From: CAYFJO01 sp964343305
GTDB taxonomy: Bacteria > Planctomycetota > Planctomycetia > Pirellulales > Pirellulaceae
Direction: 5' to 3'
Assembly: GCA_964343305.1 (NCBI GenBank)
Contig: CAYFJO010000003.1
Location: 17,283 to 81,282, forward strand
DNA: 64,000 bases
Shown here: positions 36,288-43,613 of the stretch, piece by piece
Numbering within the stretch: the stretch's first letter is position 1
Layout: each line of letters begins with the position of its first letter
Position numbers and translations under genes: made by a program
The notes under the pieces: generated by a model
The model's input: the letters and a program-made list of their open reading frames with translations, nothing else
The model's database searches: none
What the model was told of the DNA's origin: nothing

Positions 36288-37052
36288 ATGCCCTACGGAA
36301 TGTACGTCTCCGCCTCCGGTGCCGAAGCTCAATCGCGGTACATCGAAGTGCTCGCGAACAATCTGGCGAATGCCGACACGGTGGGCTTCAAACAAGACTT
36401 TCCCATCATGAAAGCCCGCCACAGCGAGGCCATTGAACAAGGACTTGATTTGCCCGGCAGCCAGTCGATCAACAATCTCGGTGGCGGAACGGCGGTGACT
36501 CACAGCATGACGGACTATAGTCGCGGAACGGTCAAACAGACAGGTAATCCAACCGATCTCGCCATTGATGATCGAGATGGAAACGCGTTCTTTGTCATCA
36601 AACGGAATGGGGAGGAACTGCTCACGCGCGCTGGGAATTTCAAACTCTCGTCAAGCGGTCAGTTGCAAACGCAAGATGGCGATGCCGTCATGAGCGACGA
36701 AGGCACGCCCATCACGATCGATCCAGAAGCGGGACCGTACATCGTTCGACAAAACGGAACGATTCAACAGGGCGACGCGGAATTCACGATTTCACTGGTG
36801 AAGCCAGTCTCGCTGGGCGACCTGGCAAAAGCTGGGCAAAACCTGTTCAAGCCGCTGGCCGACACGATCCCGGTCGAGGCCAACGAGCGGCAGGTTCGCA
36901 GCGGCTACTTAGAGCTATCGTCCGTCCGCCCAATTCAAGCGATGACAGATTTGATTAAGGCCACGCGGGCTTATGAAGCCAACGTGCGCCTGATTCAACA
37001 CCAGGATCAAATGATGGGGTCGCTGGTCAATCGTGTACTAAGGCAATCATAA
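36288..37052 (+). CDS. flgF: Flagellar basal-body rod protein FlgF
   Basis: 254 residues from ATG 36288. N-terminal flagellar rod motif (YIEVLANNLANADTVGFKQD), central FlgE/F/G domain (FFVIKRNGEELLTRAGNFKL), C-terminal helix (VRPIQAMTDLIKATRAYEANVRLIQHQDQMM). Called FlgF rather than FlgG because the next gene is a clear FlgG and because of the shorter length. It is a proximal-rod component exported by the flagellar type III system. First gene of a nine-gene flagellar operon. Confidence 0.93.
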   Translation: MPYGMYVSASGAEAQSRYIEVLANNLANADTVGFKQDFPIMKARHSEAIEQGLDLPGSQSINNLGGGTAVTHSMTDYSRGTVKQTGNPTDLAIDDRDGNAFFVIKRNGEELLTRAGNFKLSSSGQLQTQDGDAVMSDEGTPITIDPEAGPYIVRQNGTIQQGDAEFTISLVKPVSLGDLAKAGQNLFKPLADTIPVEANERQVRSGYLELSSVRPIQAMTDLIKATRAYEANVRLIQHQDQMMGSLVNRVLRQS

Positions 37053-37080
37053 CGACGAGTAGGAAGGCACGGAGAACTTT

Positions 37081-37884
37081 ATGAGCGTTCAGACACTCTA
37101 CACGGCTGCAACGGGCATGGAAGCGTTGCAAACAAAGCTCGACGTCGTTGCCAATAACCTGGCAAACGTCAATACAATCGGCTTCAAACGCGATCGGGCA
37201 AACTTCGAAGATTTGATGTATCGAGACGATGTTCTGCCGGGAACGCTCAACGGCGGTCAGCCGAGCGCATCCGGCACAGCGGTCGGTTTGGGAGTTCGCG
37301 TTTCAAATGTCCAGTCGGACTTTGTCCAAGGCGCGTTTCAGCAAACGAATCGTGCGCTGGATGTGGCCATCGCTGGAGAAGGATTCTTTCAAGTCAACGA
37401 TCCTAGCACAGGCGAAACTCTCTACACGCGAGCCGGCAACTTCAACATCAACGCCAACGGCGCACTCGTGCTGGGTTCGGCCAGCATTGGCCGGCTGCTC
37501 GAGCCGCAAATCTCGATCCCGCCCGATGCGACAAACATCGTGGTGAATCCCGATGGCCAGGTCTTCACCAAGGAACCGGGGAATGCACAACTTTCTAGCC
37601 AGGGGCAAATCCAAATCGTTCGCTTTATCAACCCGGAAGGTTTGATCAAGCTGGGCGACAATTTGTACTCCGAGTCGGACGCATCGGGAGCTGGAACACC
37701 GGGCATCCCAGGCCAAAACGGCCTCGGGGAACTACAGCAAAATATGTTGGAAGCGTCCAATGTCGAACCCGTGCAGGAACTGATCGACTTGATCACAACA
37801 CAACGGTCGTTTGAGTTGAACTCACAAGCCGTTCAGGCTGGTGACCAGGTGTTGCAACTCATTTCGAACCTGCGTCGATTCTAG
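37081..37884 (+). CDS. flgG: Flagellar distal rod protein FlgG
   Basis: 267 residues, the usual length. MSVQTLYTAATGMEALQTKLDVVANNLANVNTIGFKRDRANFEDLMY is the FlgG N-terminus; FFQVNDPSTGETLYTRAGNFNIN and NVEPVQELIDLITTQRSFELNSQAVQAGDQVL complete the signature. Ribosome site GGCACGGAGA. Twenty-eight bases after flgF. Confidence 0.96.
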   Translation: MSVQTLYTAATGMEALQTKLDVVANNLANVNTIGFKRDRANFEDLMYRDDVLPGTLNGGQPSASGTAVGLGVRVSNVQSDFVQGAFQQTNRALDVAIAGEGFFQVNDPSTGETLYTRAGNFNINANGALVLGSASIGRLLEPQISIPPDATNIVVNPDGQVFTKEPGNAQLSSQGQIQIVRFINPEGLIKLGDNLYSESDASGAGTPGIPGQNGLGELQQNMLEASNVEPVQELIDLITTQRSFELNSQAVQAGDQVLQLISNLRRF

Positions 37885-37905
37885 TGTTCCGTCAGTCCTT
37901 TCTTT

Positions 37906-37980
37906 GTGTGCCACTGGCTTTGCCAGTGCGCCACAATCGTTGGCACGCTTCACCTTACACTGGCAAAGCCAGTGGCACAC
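37906..37980. repeat. Palindromic repeat, GTGTGCCACTGGC family (copy 1)
   Basis: Perfect 23-base arms: 37906-37928 (GTGTGCCACTGGCTTTGCCA...) and 37958-37980, loop 29 bases. Each arm is itself nearly palindromic (CCACTGGC-GCCAGTGG). It sits inside the flagellar operon between flgG and flgA. Copy 2 is at 48797-48853. Confidence 0.9.
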
Positions 37981-38018
37981 AACTCGAAACCTAATTGAGG
38001 CCAGAAAACTTATCTGAC

Positions 38019-38882
38019 ATGGATCACCCACGGAACAATCATCAAGTGAATCGTTCGTTACGACAAAAAACTGTTTGCTTCTTCTTCGTCATCGTCCTCG
38101 GCGGCGCGACGTCGGATGGCGCAGAAATTCGATTGAAACGAGAGTGCGTTTGCCCGGGAAACCTGGTTTGGCTTAGTGACATCGCGGACATCGTCGATGC
38201 CGACAAGCAGCGTGCGGTTCAACTAGGTTCCCTAACGCTGTTTCCCGCGCCGACGAAGTTTCGCATCATTAGCGACCATGAGCTGGAAGTGATTCTGCGA
38301 CTGAAATCCGTGGACCTGGCGAGGTATCAACTGACGGGTGCGGAATCGGTTCGGATAACGAAAGGCGAAAACAAAACACGTCCCGTGTTGCCGCCGGTGC
38401 CGCGAAATGTGAAAACAAAGCTCTCAAACGAGTCATCCGAAAAAGAAACATCCGCCGACAAGCTCAAGATGGCCGTGTTTGCCGTCGAGTCGATTCGGCG
38501 TGGCGAGTTGATTCAGGCCCAACATGTGGAACTTCGTCTTGTCCCGCAAACCGGCGGTGTGCGTGATTTGGTTTATCGCGTGGAGGACGTCGTTGGCAAG
38601 GAAGCCAGTCAGTCGATCAGCCCGGATAGGCCGATTACCAGCCGAAGCTTTCGAAACCAGATTCTCGTGCGTCGACGCGAAGAGGTCACCGTCATCGCAA
38701 TCGCCTCAGGCATTCGCGTCAAAAGCCGGGCCATTGCGTTGGAAGAAGGCAGCCGAGGACAAACCATCATGGTTCAAACTTTGGGCCGCGACGCAAGCCA
38801 ATACACGGCACGCGTCGTCGATTTTCATACCGTCGAAGTCTTCGCGGGCGGTCCGCGAGTCAGTGAAAACGGAAAGGGGTAG
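38019..38882 (+). CDS. flgA: P-ring assembly chaperone FlgA
   Basis: 287 residues, with ATG 38019 chosen over an upstream TTG. Signal peptide (TVCFFFVIVLGGATSDGA). The C-terminal half is the SAF/FlgA domain: VFAVESIRRGELIQAQHVELRLV, KEASQSISPDRPITSRSF, VKSRAIALEEGSRGQTIMVQ and YTARVVDFHTVEV. It helps FlgI assemble into the P ring in the periplasm. Its stop is two bases before flgH. Confidence 0.93.
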   Translation: MDHPRNNHQVNRSLRQKTVCFFFVIVLGGATSDGAEIRLKRECVCPGNLVWLSDIADIVDADKQRAVQLGSLTLFPAPTKFRIISDHELEVILRLKSVDLARYQLTGAESVRITKGENKTRPVLPPVPRNVKTKLSNESSEKETSADKLKMAVFAVESIRRGELIQAQHVELRLVPQTGGVRDLVYRVEDVVGKEASQSISPDRPITSRSFRNQILVRRREEVTVIAIASGIRVKSRAIALEEGSRGQTIMVQTLGRDASQYTARVVDFHTVEVFAGGPRVSENGKG

Positions 38883-38884
38883 AA

Positions 38885-39574
38885 ATGAAACGAACATGTG
38901 TGACGATTTGTGGTTTGCTGTGGATCGCTGCGGAAGTTGCCCACGCGCAAGCTCCTCGCGTCCAGCCTGAGCTTGGTCCAAATTCAAGCATCACTGCACC
39001 GGAAACGTTGCCGCCGCCAACGATGGCCTTTGGTAGTCCATTGCGAACACCACCGCTGCCGCCGCGGCAAATCGACATGTACGACATCGTGTCGATTCGC
39101 ATTGATGAACTTGCGCGGATGCAGGCAGAAGGCGAAGTGGAACGGCGAAAGAACACCAGCATCAACGCCCAGATCTTGGATTGGATCAAACTCAACGGTT
39201 TTAGAGGGGCAAAACCCGATGCTCAGTCCGACGGCGATCAACGGGTTCAAGCCCAGCTTGACGAACTGTTGCGGGCCGAAAATGAAATCGAGACGACCGA
39301 ACGCCTGACGTTCAACATTGCCTCGCGGGTTGTCGATATCCGTCCGAACGGCAACATCGTCCTGGAAGCCCACAAGGTGATTCGTAACAACGACGAAGTT
39401 TGGGAAGCATCGTTGTCGGGCATCTGCCGTCAACAGGACATTGGTCCTGATAACGTGATTCTCAGCCGAAATATCGTTGACCTGCGCATCGACAAACGCG
39501 AATTGGGTCACATTAACGACAGCGTCCGTCGCGGTTGGTTGATGAGGATTTATGATAAGATTCGCCCGTTCTAG
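38885..39574 (+). CDS. flgH: Flagellar L-ring protein FlgH
   Basis: 229 residues. Ribosome site AAAGGGG. The FlgH body is clear: IDMYDIVSIRIDELARMQAEGEVERRKN, FNIASRVVDIRPNGNIVLEAHKVI and SLSGICRQQDIGPDNVILSRNIVDLRI. FlgH is normally an outer-membrane lipoprotein; here the leader ends EVAHAQA and no lipobox Cys is at the cleavage site (Cys5 and Cys9 are too early). L-ring anchoring may therefore differ. Between flgA and flgI in the same operon. Confidence 0.93.
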   Translation: MKRTCVTICGLLWIAAEVAHAQAPRVQPELGPNSSITAPETLPPPTMAFGSPLRTPPLPPRQIDMYDIVSIRIDELARMQAEGEVERRKNTSINAQILDWIKLNGFRGAKPDAQSDGDQRVQAQLDELLRAENEIETTERLTFNIASRVVDIRPNGNIVLEAHKVIRNNDEVWEASLSGICRQQDIGPDNVILSRNIVDLRIDKRELGHINDSVRRGWLMRIYDKIRPF

Positions 39575-39611
39575 ATGCTCTCACGAGCTAACCATGCAGA
39601 GATCAAATACG

Positions 39612-40706
39612 ATGAACGACTCCAAACTTAGTTGGATGATTGCAGCCAGCCTGATCCTGAGCATTTGCGCCTCGGAGTTGACGGCACAGCAGCGTATTCA
39701 AGACATCTGCCGGGTCAAAGGCCAGGAAGAGAATTCTCTGCGCGGCGTGGGCCTTGTTGTTGGACTTAACGGCACGGGCGATCCCAACTTGCGATCCACG
39801 TCGCGCGCCTTGGCACGCATGTTGGCCACGACGGGAATTCCCCTGCCCAAGGACATTCAAGGGCGTGATTTGATCGAGGAATTAAAAGACGTCAAGAATG
39901 TCGCTTTGGTATTTGTGACCGCGACGGTTCCCGCAGCCGGCGCGCGGCAAGGCGACAAGCTCAATTGTGCCGTCCATGCGTTTGGCAATGCCAAGAGTCT
40001 TGAAGGGGGCCATTTGTTGATGGCACCACTGCTGGGTGGGCTGCCGACCGACGATCCTGCGCAACAACGAATCTATGCCTACTGTGAAGGTTCGCTTCAC
40101 ACCGCGAACCCGAAAGCTCCGCTCACGGCGAAGATTCACAACGGCTGCCGGCTGGAAGTGTCGTTCAACAACCAGTTTGCCAAGAATGGCTACATCACGC
40201 TGGTGTTGGACAAAGACCATGCCAATTTTCACACGGCACATGCGATCGCTCGGTTGATCAATACGTTTCCGGAATTTCGCTATCAGGACGAGAAACATTT
40301 TGGTGAGGACTTGGCGATCGCGTTGGACCAGGTCAATGTGTTGATTCGCATCCCAGAGAATTACAAGGATCATCATGTCCAGTTTGTGTCGGCCATCCTT
40401 GAGATGTCGGTCGTGCATTTGAAAAACGATGCCCGCGTTGTGATCAGTGGTAACACGGTCGTCATCGGCGAAAACGTGGTGATTGATCCCGTCGCGGTGA
40501 CGCACAAGAATTTTTCTGTCGAAGCGGGGCCGTTTTTTCCGTTGGATCCCAATCCGACTCAGTCGGACGTGGACAGCCGCAAAGTGAAACTACGATCGCT
40601 GGTCGATGCATTAAATGCCTTGCAAGCGACCCCGCAGGATGTGATTGACATCATCAAGACGCTCAAACGAAGCGGCAATTTGTACGGCGACGTGATTGTC
40701 GAATAA
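39612..40706 (+). CDS. flgI: Flagellar P-ring protein FlgI
   Basis: 364 residues from ATG 39612 (ATG 39594 also possible), the usual length. Signal peptide LSWMIAASLILSICASELTAQ. Family signatures: RIQDICRVKGQEENSLRGVGLVVGLNGTGD, DVKNVALVFVTATVPAAGARQGDKL, VVISGNTVVIGENVVIDPVAVTH, and the C-terminal LKRSGNLYGDVIVE. It forms the peptidoglycan-level bushing of the flagellar rod. Confidence 0.97.
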   Translation: MNDSKLSWMIAASLILSICASELTAQQRIQDICRVKGQEENSLRGVGLVVGLNGTGDPNLRSTSRALARMLATTGIPLPKDIQGRDLIEELKDVKNVALVFVTATVPAAGARQGDKLNCAVHAFGNAKSLEGGHLLMAPLLGGLPTDDPAQQRIYAYCEGSLHTANPKAPLTAKIHNGCRLEVSFNNQFAKNGYITLVLDKDHANFHTAHAIARLINTFPEFRYQDEKHFGEDLAIALDQVNVLIRIPENYKDHHVQFVSAILEMSVVHLKNDARVVISGNTVVIGENVVIDPVAVTHKNFSVEAGPFFPLDPNPTQSDVDSRKVKLRSLVDALNALQATPQDVIDIIKTLKRSGNLYGDVIVE

Positions 40707-40720
40707 AGGGAGAATCGAGA

Positions 40721-41146
40721 GTGGATGTTTCATCGATTGGATCGAGAAGCACGGATCTTTTGCGGCAAGTTGCCAACACATCGATCGACGCGAACGCGGC
40801 TGTCAAACAAGACGGCAAGGATCTCAAGACCTGGTTCGACCGCGCGATCGGTGAAACGTTTTTCAGCCAATTGATTGCACAGATGCGGAAGACCGTTTCC
40901 AAGCCAGCTTATTTTCACGGCGGCCGAGGAGAAGAAGTTTTCCAAGGTCAGTTGGACCAACTGTTGACCGAGCGGATGACGGAAGCGAGCGCCGAGGATT
41001 TCACGGGACCGATGTTCGAGCTTTTTCAATTGCGCGGAAAATATGCAGCGGAGTCACGTGAAATGGATCAACTGCAAACGAAGATCGATGGCACGCAAAA
41101 CGTCAATACGGAACTAGACAATCTCTTGACACTGACCAGGCGATAG
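40721..41146 (+). CDS. flgJ: Rod-binding protein, FlgJ N-terminal domain type
   Basis: 141 residues, GTG start with AAGGGAG upstream. It matches only the N-terminal rod-binding half of enterobacterial FlgJ (IGETFFSQLIAQMRKTV, FQGQLDQLLTERMTEA, FELFQLRGKYA). The peptidoglycan-cleaving C-terminal domain is absent, as in many non-proteobacterial flagella, so another lytic enzyme must open the wall. Fourteen bases after flgI. Confidence 0.85.
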   Translation: MDVSSIGSRSTDLLRQVANTSIDANAAVKQDGKDLKTWFDRAIGETFFSQLIAQMRKTVSKPAYFHGGRGEEVFQGQLDQLLTERMTEASAEDFTGPMFELFQLRGKYAAESREMDQLQTKIDGTQNVNTELDNLLTLTRR

Positions 41147-41151
41147 GAATT

Positions 41152-41175
41152 GGACGGATTGGCAATCCGTCCTAC
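41152..41175. repeat. Palindromic repeat, GTAGGACGG family (copy c)
   Basis: GGACGGATTG GCAATCCGTCC TAC: near-perfect 10-base arms without a real loop; on the minus strand it starts GTAGGACGGATTG. Inside the flagellar operon between flgJ and flgN. Confidence 0.75.
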
Positions 41176-41210
41176 GACGCCGTGGGGCAATTCATTGAGG
41201 AAAATGAAAG

Positions 41211-41699
41211 TTGCAAATACACGAAATGGAACAGGGTCTCGTCGAGTTGCTTGGTGATTTGACAACCATCCAAGATGAAATGCTCGACGTACTGAGCAAC
41301 AAGCAAAGCAAGATCGTGGCGGGCGACGTGGACGCTCTCGCCGCGCTGCAATTGCGCGAAGAGAATCTTTGTGGCCGATTGCAAGCATGCCACGACCGAC
41401 GTGCGGAACTGTTGCAGTCTGCATCCGAGAGCGGTCTGCCATCCGATAGCATTCAAGAGCTATCATCCGCGCTGCCGGATTCCGACCAAGGCAAAATACA
41501 TAAACGGGCCAAAGAAACCTCATCACGAATGCGACTTATCCAGCATCAATGTCTGTCGAATTGGGTGCTAGCCCAACGATCACTGCTTCACATTTCACAG
41601 ATGTTGGAGATTATTGCCACTGGCGGCCAGATTCAGCCGACATATGGAAAGGGTGAATCACTTCATGGACGCGGCTCTCTGGTGGACCAGGAGGTCTAG
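41211..41699 (+). CDS. flgN: Flagellar export chaperone FlgN
   Basis: 162 residues from TTG 41211 (GAGGA upstream); ATG 41226 is the alternative. All-helical, with LLGDLTTIQDEMLDVLSNKQSKIVAGDVDALAALQLREENLC typical of FlgN. It keeps FlgK and FlgL unfolded before export, and sits directly before their genes. The gene is fairly divergent, and the call rests on helix pattern plus position. Confidence 0.8.
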   Translation: MQIHEMEQGLVELLGDLTTIQDEMLDVLSNKQSKIVAGDVDALAALQLREENLCGRLQACHDRRAELLQSASESGLPSDSIQELSSALPDSDQGKIHKRAKETSSRMRLIQHQCLSNWVLAQRSLLHISQMLEIIATGGQIQPTYGKGESLHGRGSLVDQEV

Positions 41700-41764
41700 G
41701 TGGCCGCCGGGCATTGGGCAGACTGCGCAATTGCCTACGCAGTGACTTGCCTAACGGAGCCGCC

Positions 41765-43465
41765 ATGTCGCTGAATGCCACGATACGAATCGCCGCGGGC
41801 ACTCTGTCCGCAATGCAGTTTGGCTTGCAGGTCGTTGGTAACAATATTGCCAACGCAGGAACGCCGGGCTACATCCGCGAAGACATCGTCTTCAAACCCG
41901 GGCCGCCCCTGAAAAAGGGCAACTTGATCTTCGGTCTCGGCGTGCAAGTCGATGGGATCGTGCTGAAGATCGACAGGTTCCTGGCCGAGCGATTGCGTGA
42001 CGCCGACAGTGATCTGCGCAGCAGCGAGACACAGCAAGACATCTACAGGCAACTCGAAACCCTGTTGGCGGGCTTGGGCGACAACGATCTGGGCAGTTCG
42101 CTGACCAGTTTCTTCGGTACATTGCACGACGTTGTCAACCAGCCTGAAGACGCGGCCGTCCGCAACATTTCCATCTTGCAAGGCGAAAAACTCGCCGGTG
42201 ACATTCGCCGTTTGGATCAACAACTGAAAGGATTGTACCAAGACGTCGACCAGGAGATCATCAACCTGTCCGACAGCGTCAATCGGTTGCTGGAACGAAT
42301 CGCCGAGTTGAACGTACAGATCGTCGGCATCGAAGGTGGCGGGTTGGTCGACAGCGATGCGGTGAGCTTGCGTGATGAACGGCAACTCGCCATGAGCGAG
42401 TTGGCATCGATAATCGATATCCGGACGGTCGAACAGGACACCGGCAGCGTCAGCGTCTTTGCCAACGGCGAGTATTTGGTTTTTGATAACGTGTTTCGCG
42501 AAGTCGAGTCGCACAGCGAGCCGGGGAGTTTCGGCTTGGGCCGCTCCGAGTTGCGAATCGTCGCGTCGGACTCGCCCATTTCCAGCGGAGCGGGACGACT
42601 CGCCGGCCTGACGATTTCGCGAGACGAGATTGTCGGCGAGTTCATTAATCAACTCGACTCGTTCGCTCAGTCGTTAGTCTACGAATTGAACAAGGTGCAT
42701 TCGAGTGGACAAGGGCTGTCCGGTTATCAATCGCTGACGAGCGAGTTTCGTGTATCCAACATTACCAACCCGTTGGACCAGGACGAGTTGCCGTTCACAC
42801 CCGTCAACGGATCGTTCCAAGTTCAAGTCTACAACTCACAGTCCAACACGATTGAAACGACGGACGTATTTTTGTCGCTAAACGGGCTTGATGACGATAC
42901 TTCGCTGGCTGATCTCCGTGCGGCCTTGGACAACATCGACGGCCTGTCGGCCAGTACGACCCCGGATGGCAAACTGACGATCACCAGCGACTCGCCGACC
43001 GTGGAGTTCACCTTTGCAAACGATACCAGCGGCGTGCTCGCTGCGTTGGGGCTGAACACATTTTTCACTGGCTCCACCGCGAGTGACATCGGCATCAATC
43101 AGACGCTGCTAGACGATCCGACCAAACTCGCAACAAGTTCCAGCGGGATTGGGCAAGACACGGTCGTCGCACAACAACTGGCCGACTTGCTCGACACCGC
43201 CCTCGAATCGCACGACGATGCCACGCTGGCTCAACTTCATGACCGGCTGTTGATCGGCGTCACACAAGGTTCGGCGCTGGTCCATTCCGTGACCGAAGGG
43301 TTTCGTTCCTTTTACGAAATGCTCGAAAGCCAACACCTGGAAGAATCCGGGGTCAACATCGACGAAGAAGCCGTCAAGATGATCACGCTACAACGCACGT
43401 TTCAAGCCTCAGCGAAACTGATTACGACACTCAACGAATTATTGGAAGTACTCGTGAACCTTTAA
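41765..43465 (+). CDS. flgK: Hook-filament junction protein FlgK
   Basis: 566 residues, ATG with GGAG 6 bases upstream. N-terminal motif IAAGTLSAMQFGLQVVGNNIANAGTPGYIRED. Helical D1 with LTSFFGTLHDVVNQPEDAAVRN, a middle variable domain, and C-terminal EESGVNIDEEAVKMITLQRTFQASAKLITTLNELLEVLVNL. HAP1 joins the hook to the filament. Ends two bases before a long palindrome that separates it from flgL. Confidence 0.95.
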   Translation: MSLNATIRIAAGTLSAMQFGLQVVGNNIANAGTPGYIREDIVFKPGPPLKKGNLIFGLGVQVDGIVLKIDRFLAERLRDADSDLRSSETQQDIYRQLETLLAGLGDNDLGSSLTSFFGTLHDVVNQPEDAAVRNISILQGEKLAGDIRRLDQQLKGLYQDVDQEIINLSDSVNRLLERIAELNVQIVGIEGGGLVDSDAVSLRDERQLAMSELASIIDIRTVEQDTGSVSVFANGEYLVFDNVFREVESHSEPGSFGLGRSELRIVASDSPISSGAGRLAGLTISRDEIVGEFINQLDSFAQSLVYELNKVHSSGQGLSGYQSLTSEFRVSNITNPLDQDELPFTPVNGSFQVQVYNSQSNTIETTDVFLSLNGLDDDTSLADLRAALDNIDGLSASTTPDGKLTITSDSPTVEFTFANDTSGVLAALGLNTFFTGSTASDIGINQTLLDDPTKLATSSSGIGQDTVVAQQLADLLDTALESHDDATLAQLHDRLLIGVTQGSALVHSVTEGFRSFYEMLESQHLEESGVNIDEEAVKMITLQRTFQASAKLITTLNELLEVLVNL

Positions 43466-43466
43466 A

Positions 43467-43604
43467 AATGACGAATGACGAAATACCCAATGACGAAAGA
43501 AATCCGAATGTCTGAATTCCGAATGAACTTCGGCCGCTCGAATCACAATTCGGATTTCGTTGTTCGTCATTCATTCGTCGTTGGGTATTTCGTCATTCGT
43601 CATT
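43467..43604. repeat. Long palindromic repeat between flgK and flgL
   Basis: Perfect 24-base outer arms: 43467-43490 (starts AATGACGAATGACGAAATAC) and 43581-43604, with an inner pair AAATCCGAAT/ATTCGGATTT. The left end touches the flgK stop and the right end reaches 9 bases before the flgL ATG. Confidence 0.9.
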
Positions 43605-43613
43605 CCCAATAAC

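Noticed and set aside
41735..42652. 305-codon minus-strand frame opposite flgK
   Set aside because: No motif, and flgK fits the operon and family.
43467..43604. Palindrome between flgK and flgL as an intrinsic terminator
   Set aside because: No T-run follows the right arm, and flgL would be cut off from its operon; repeat nature explains it better.
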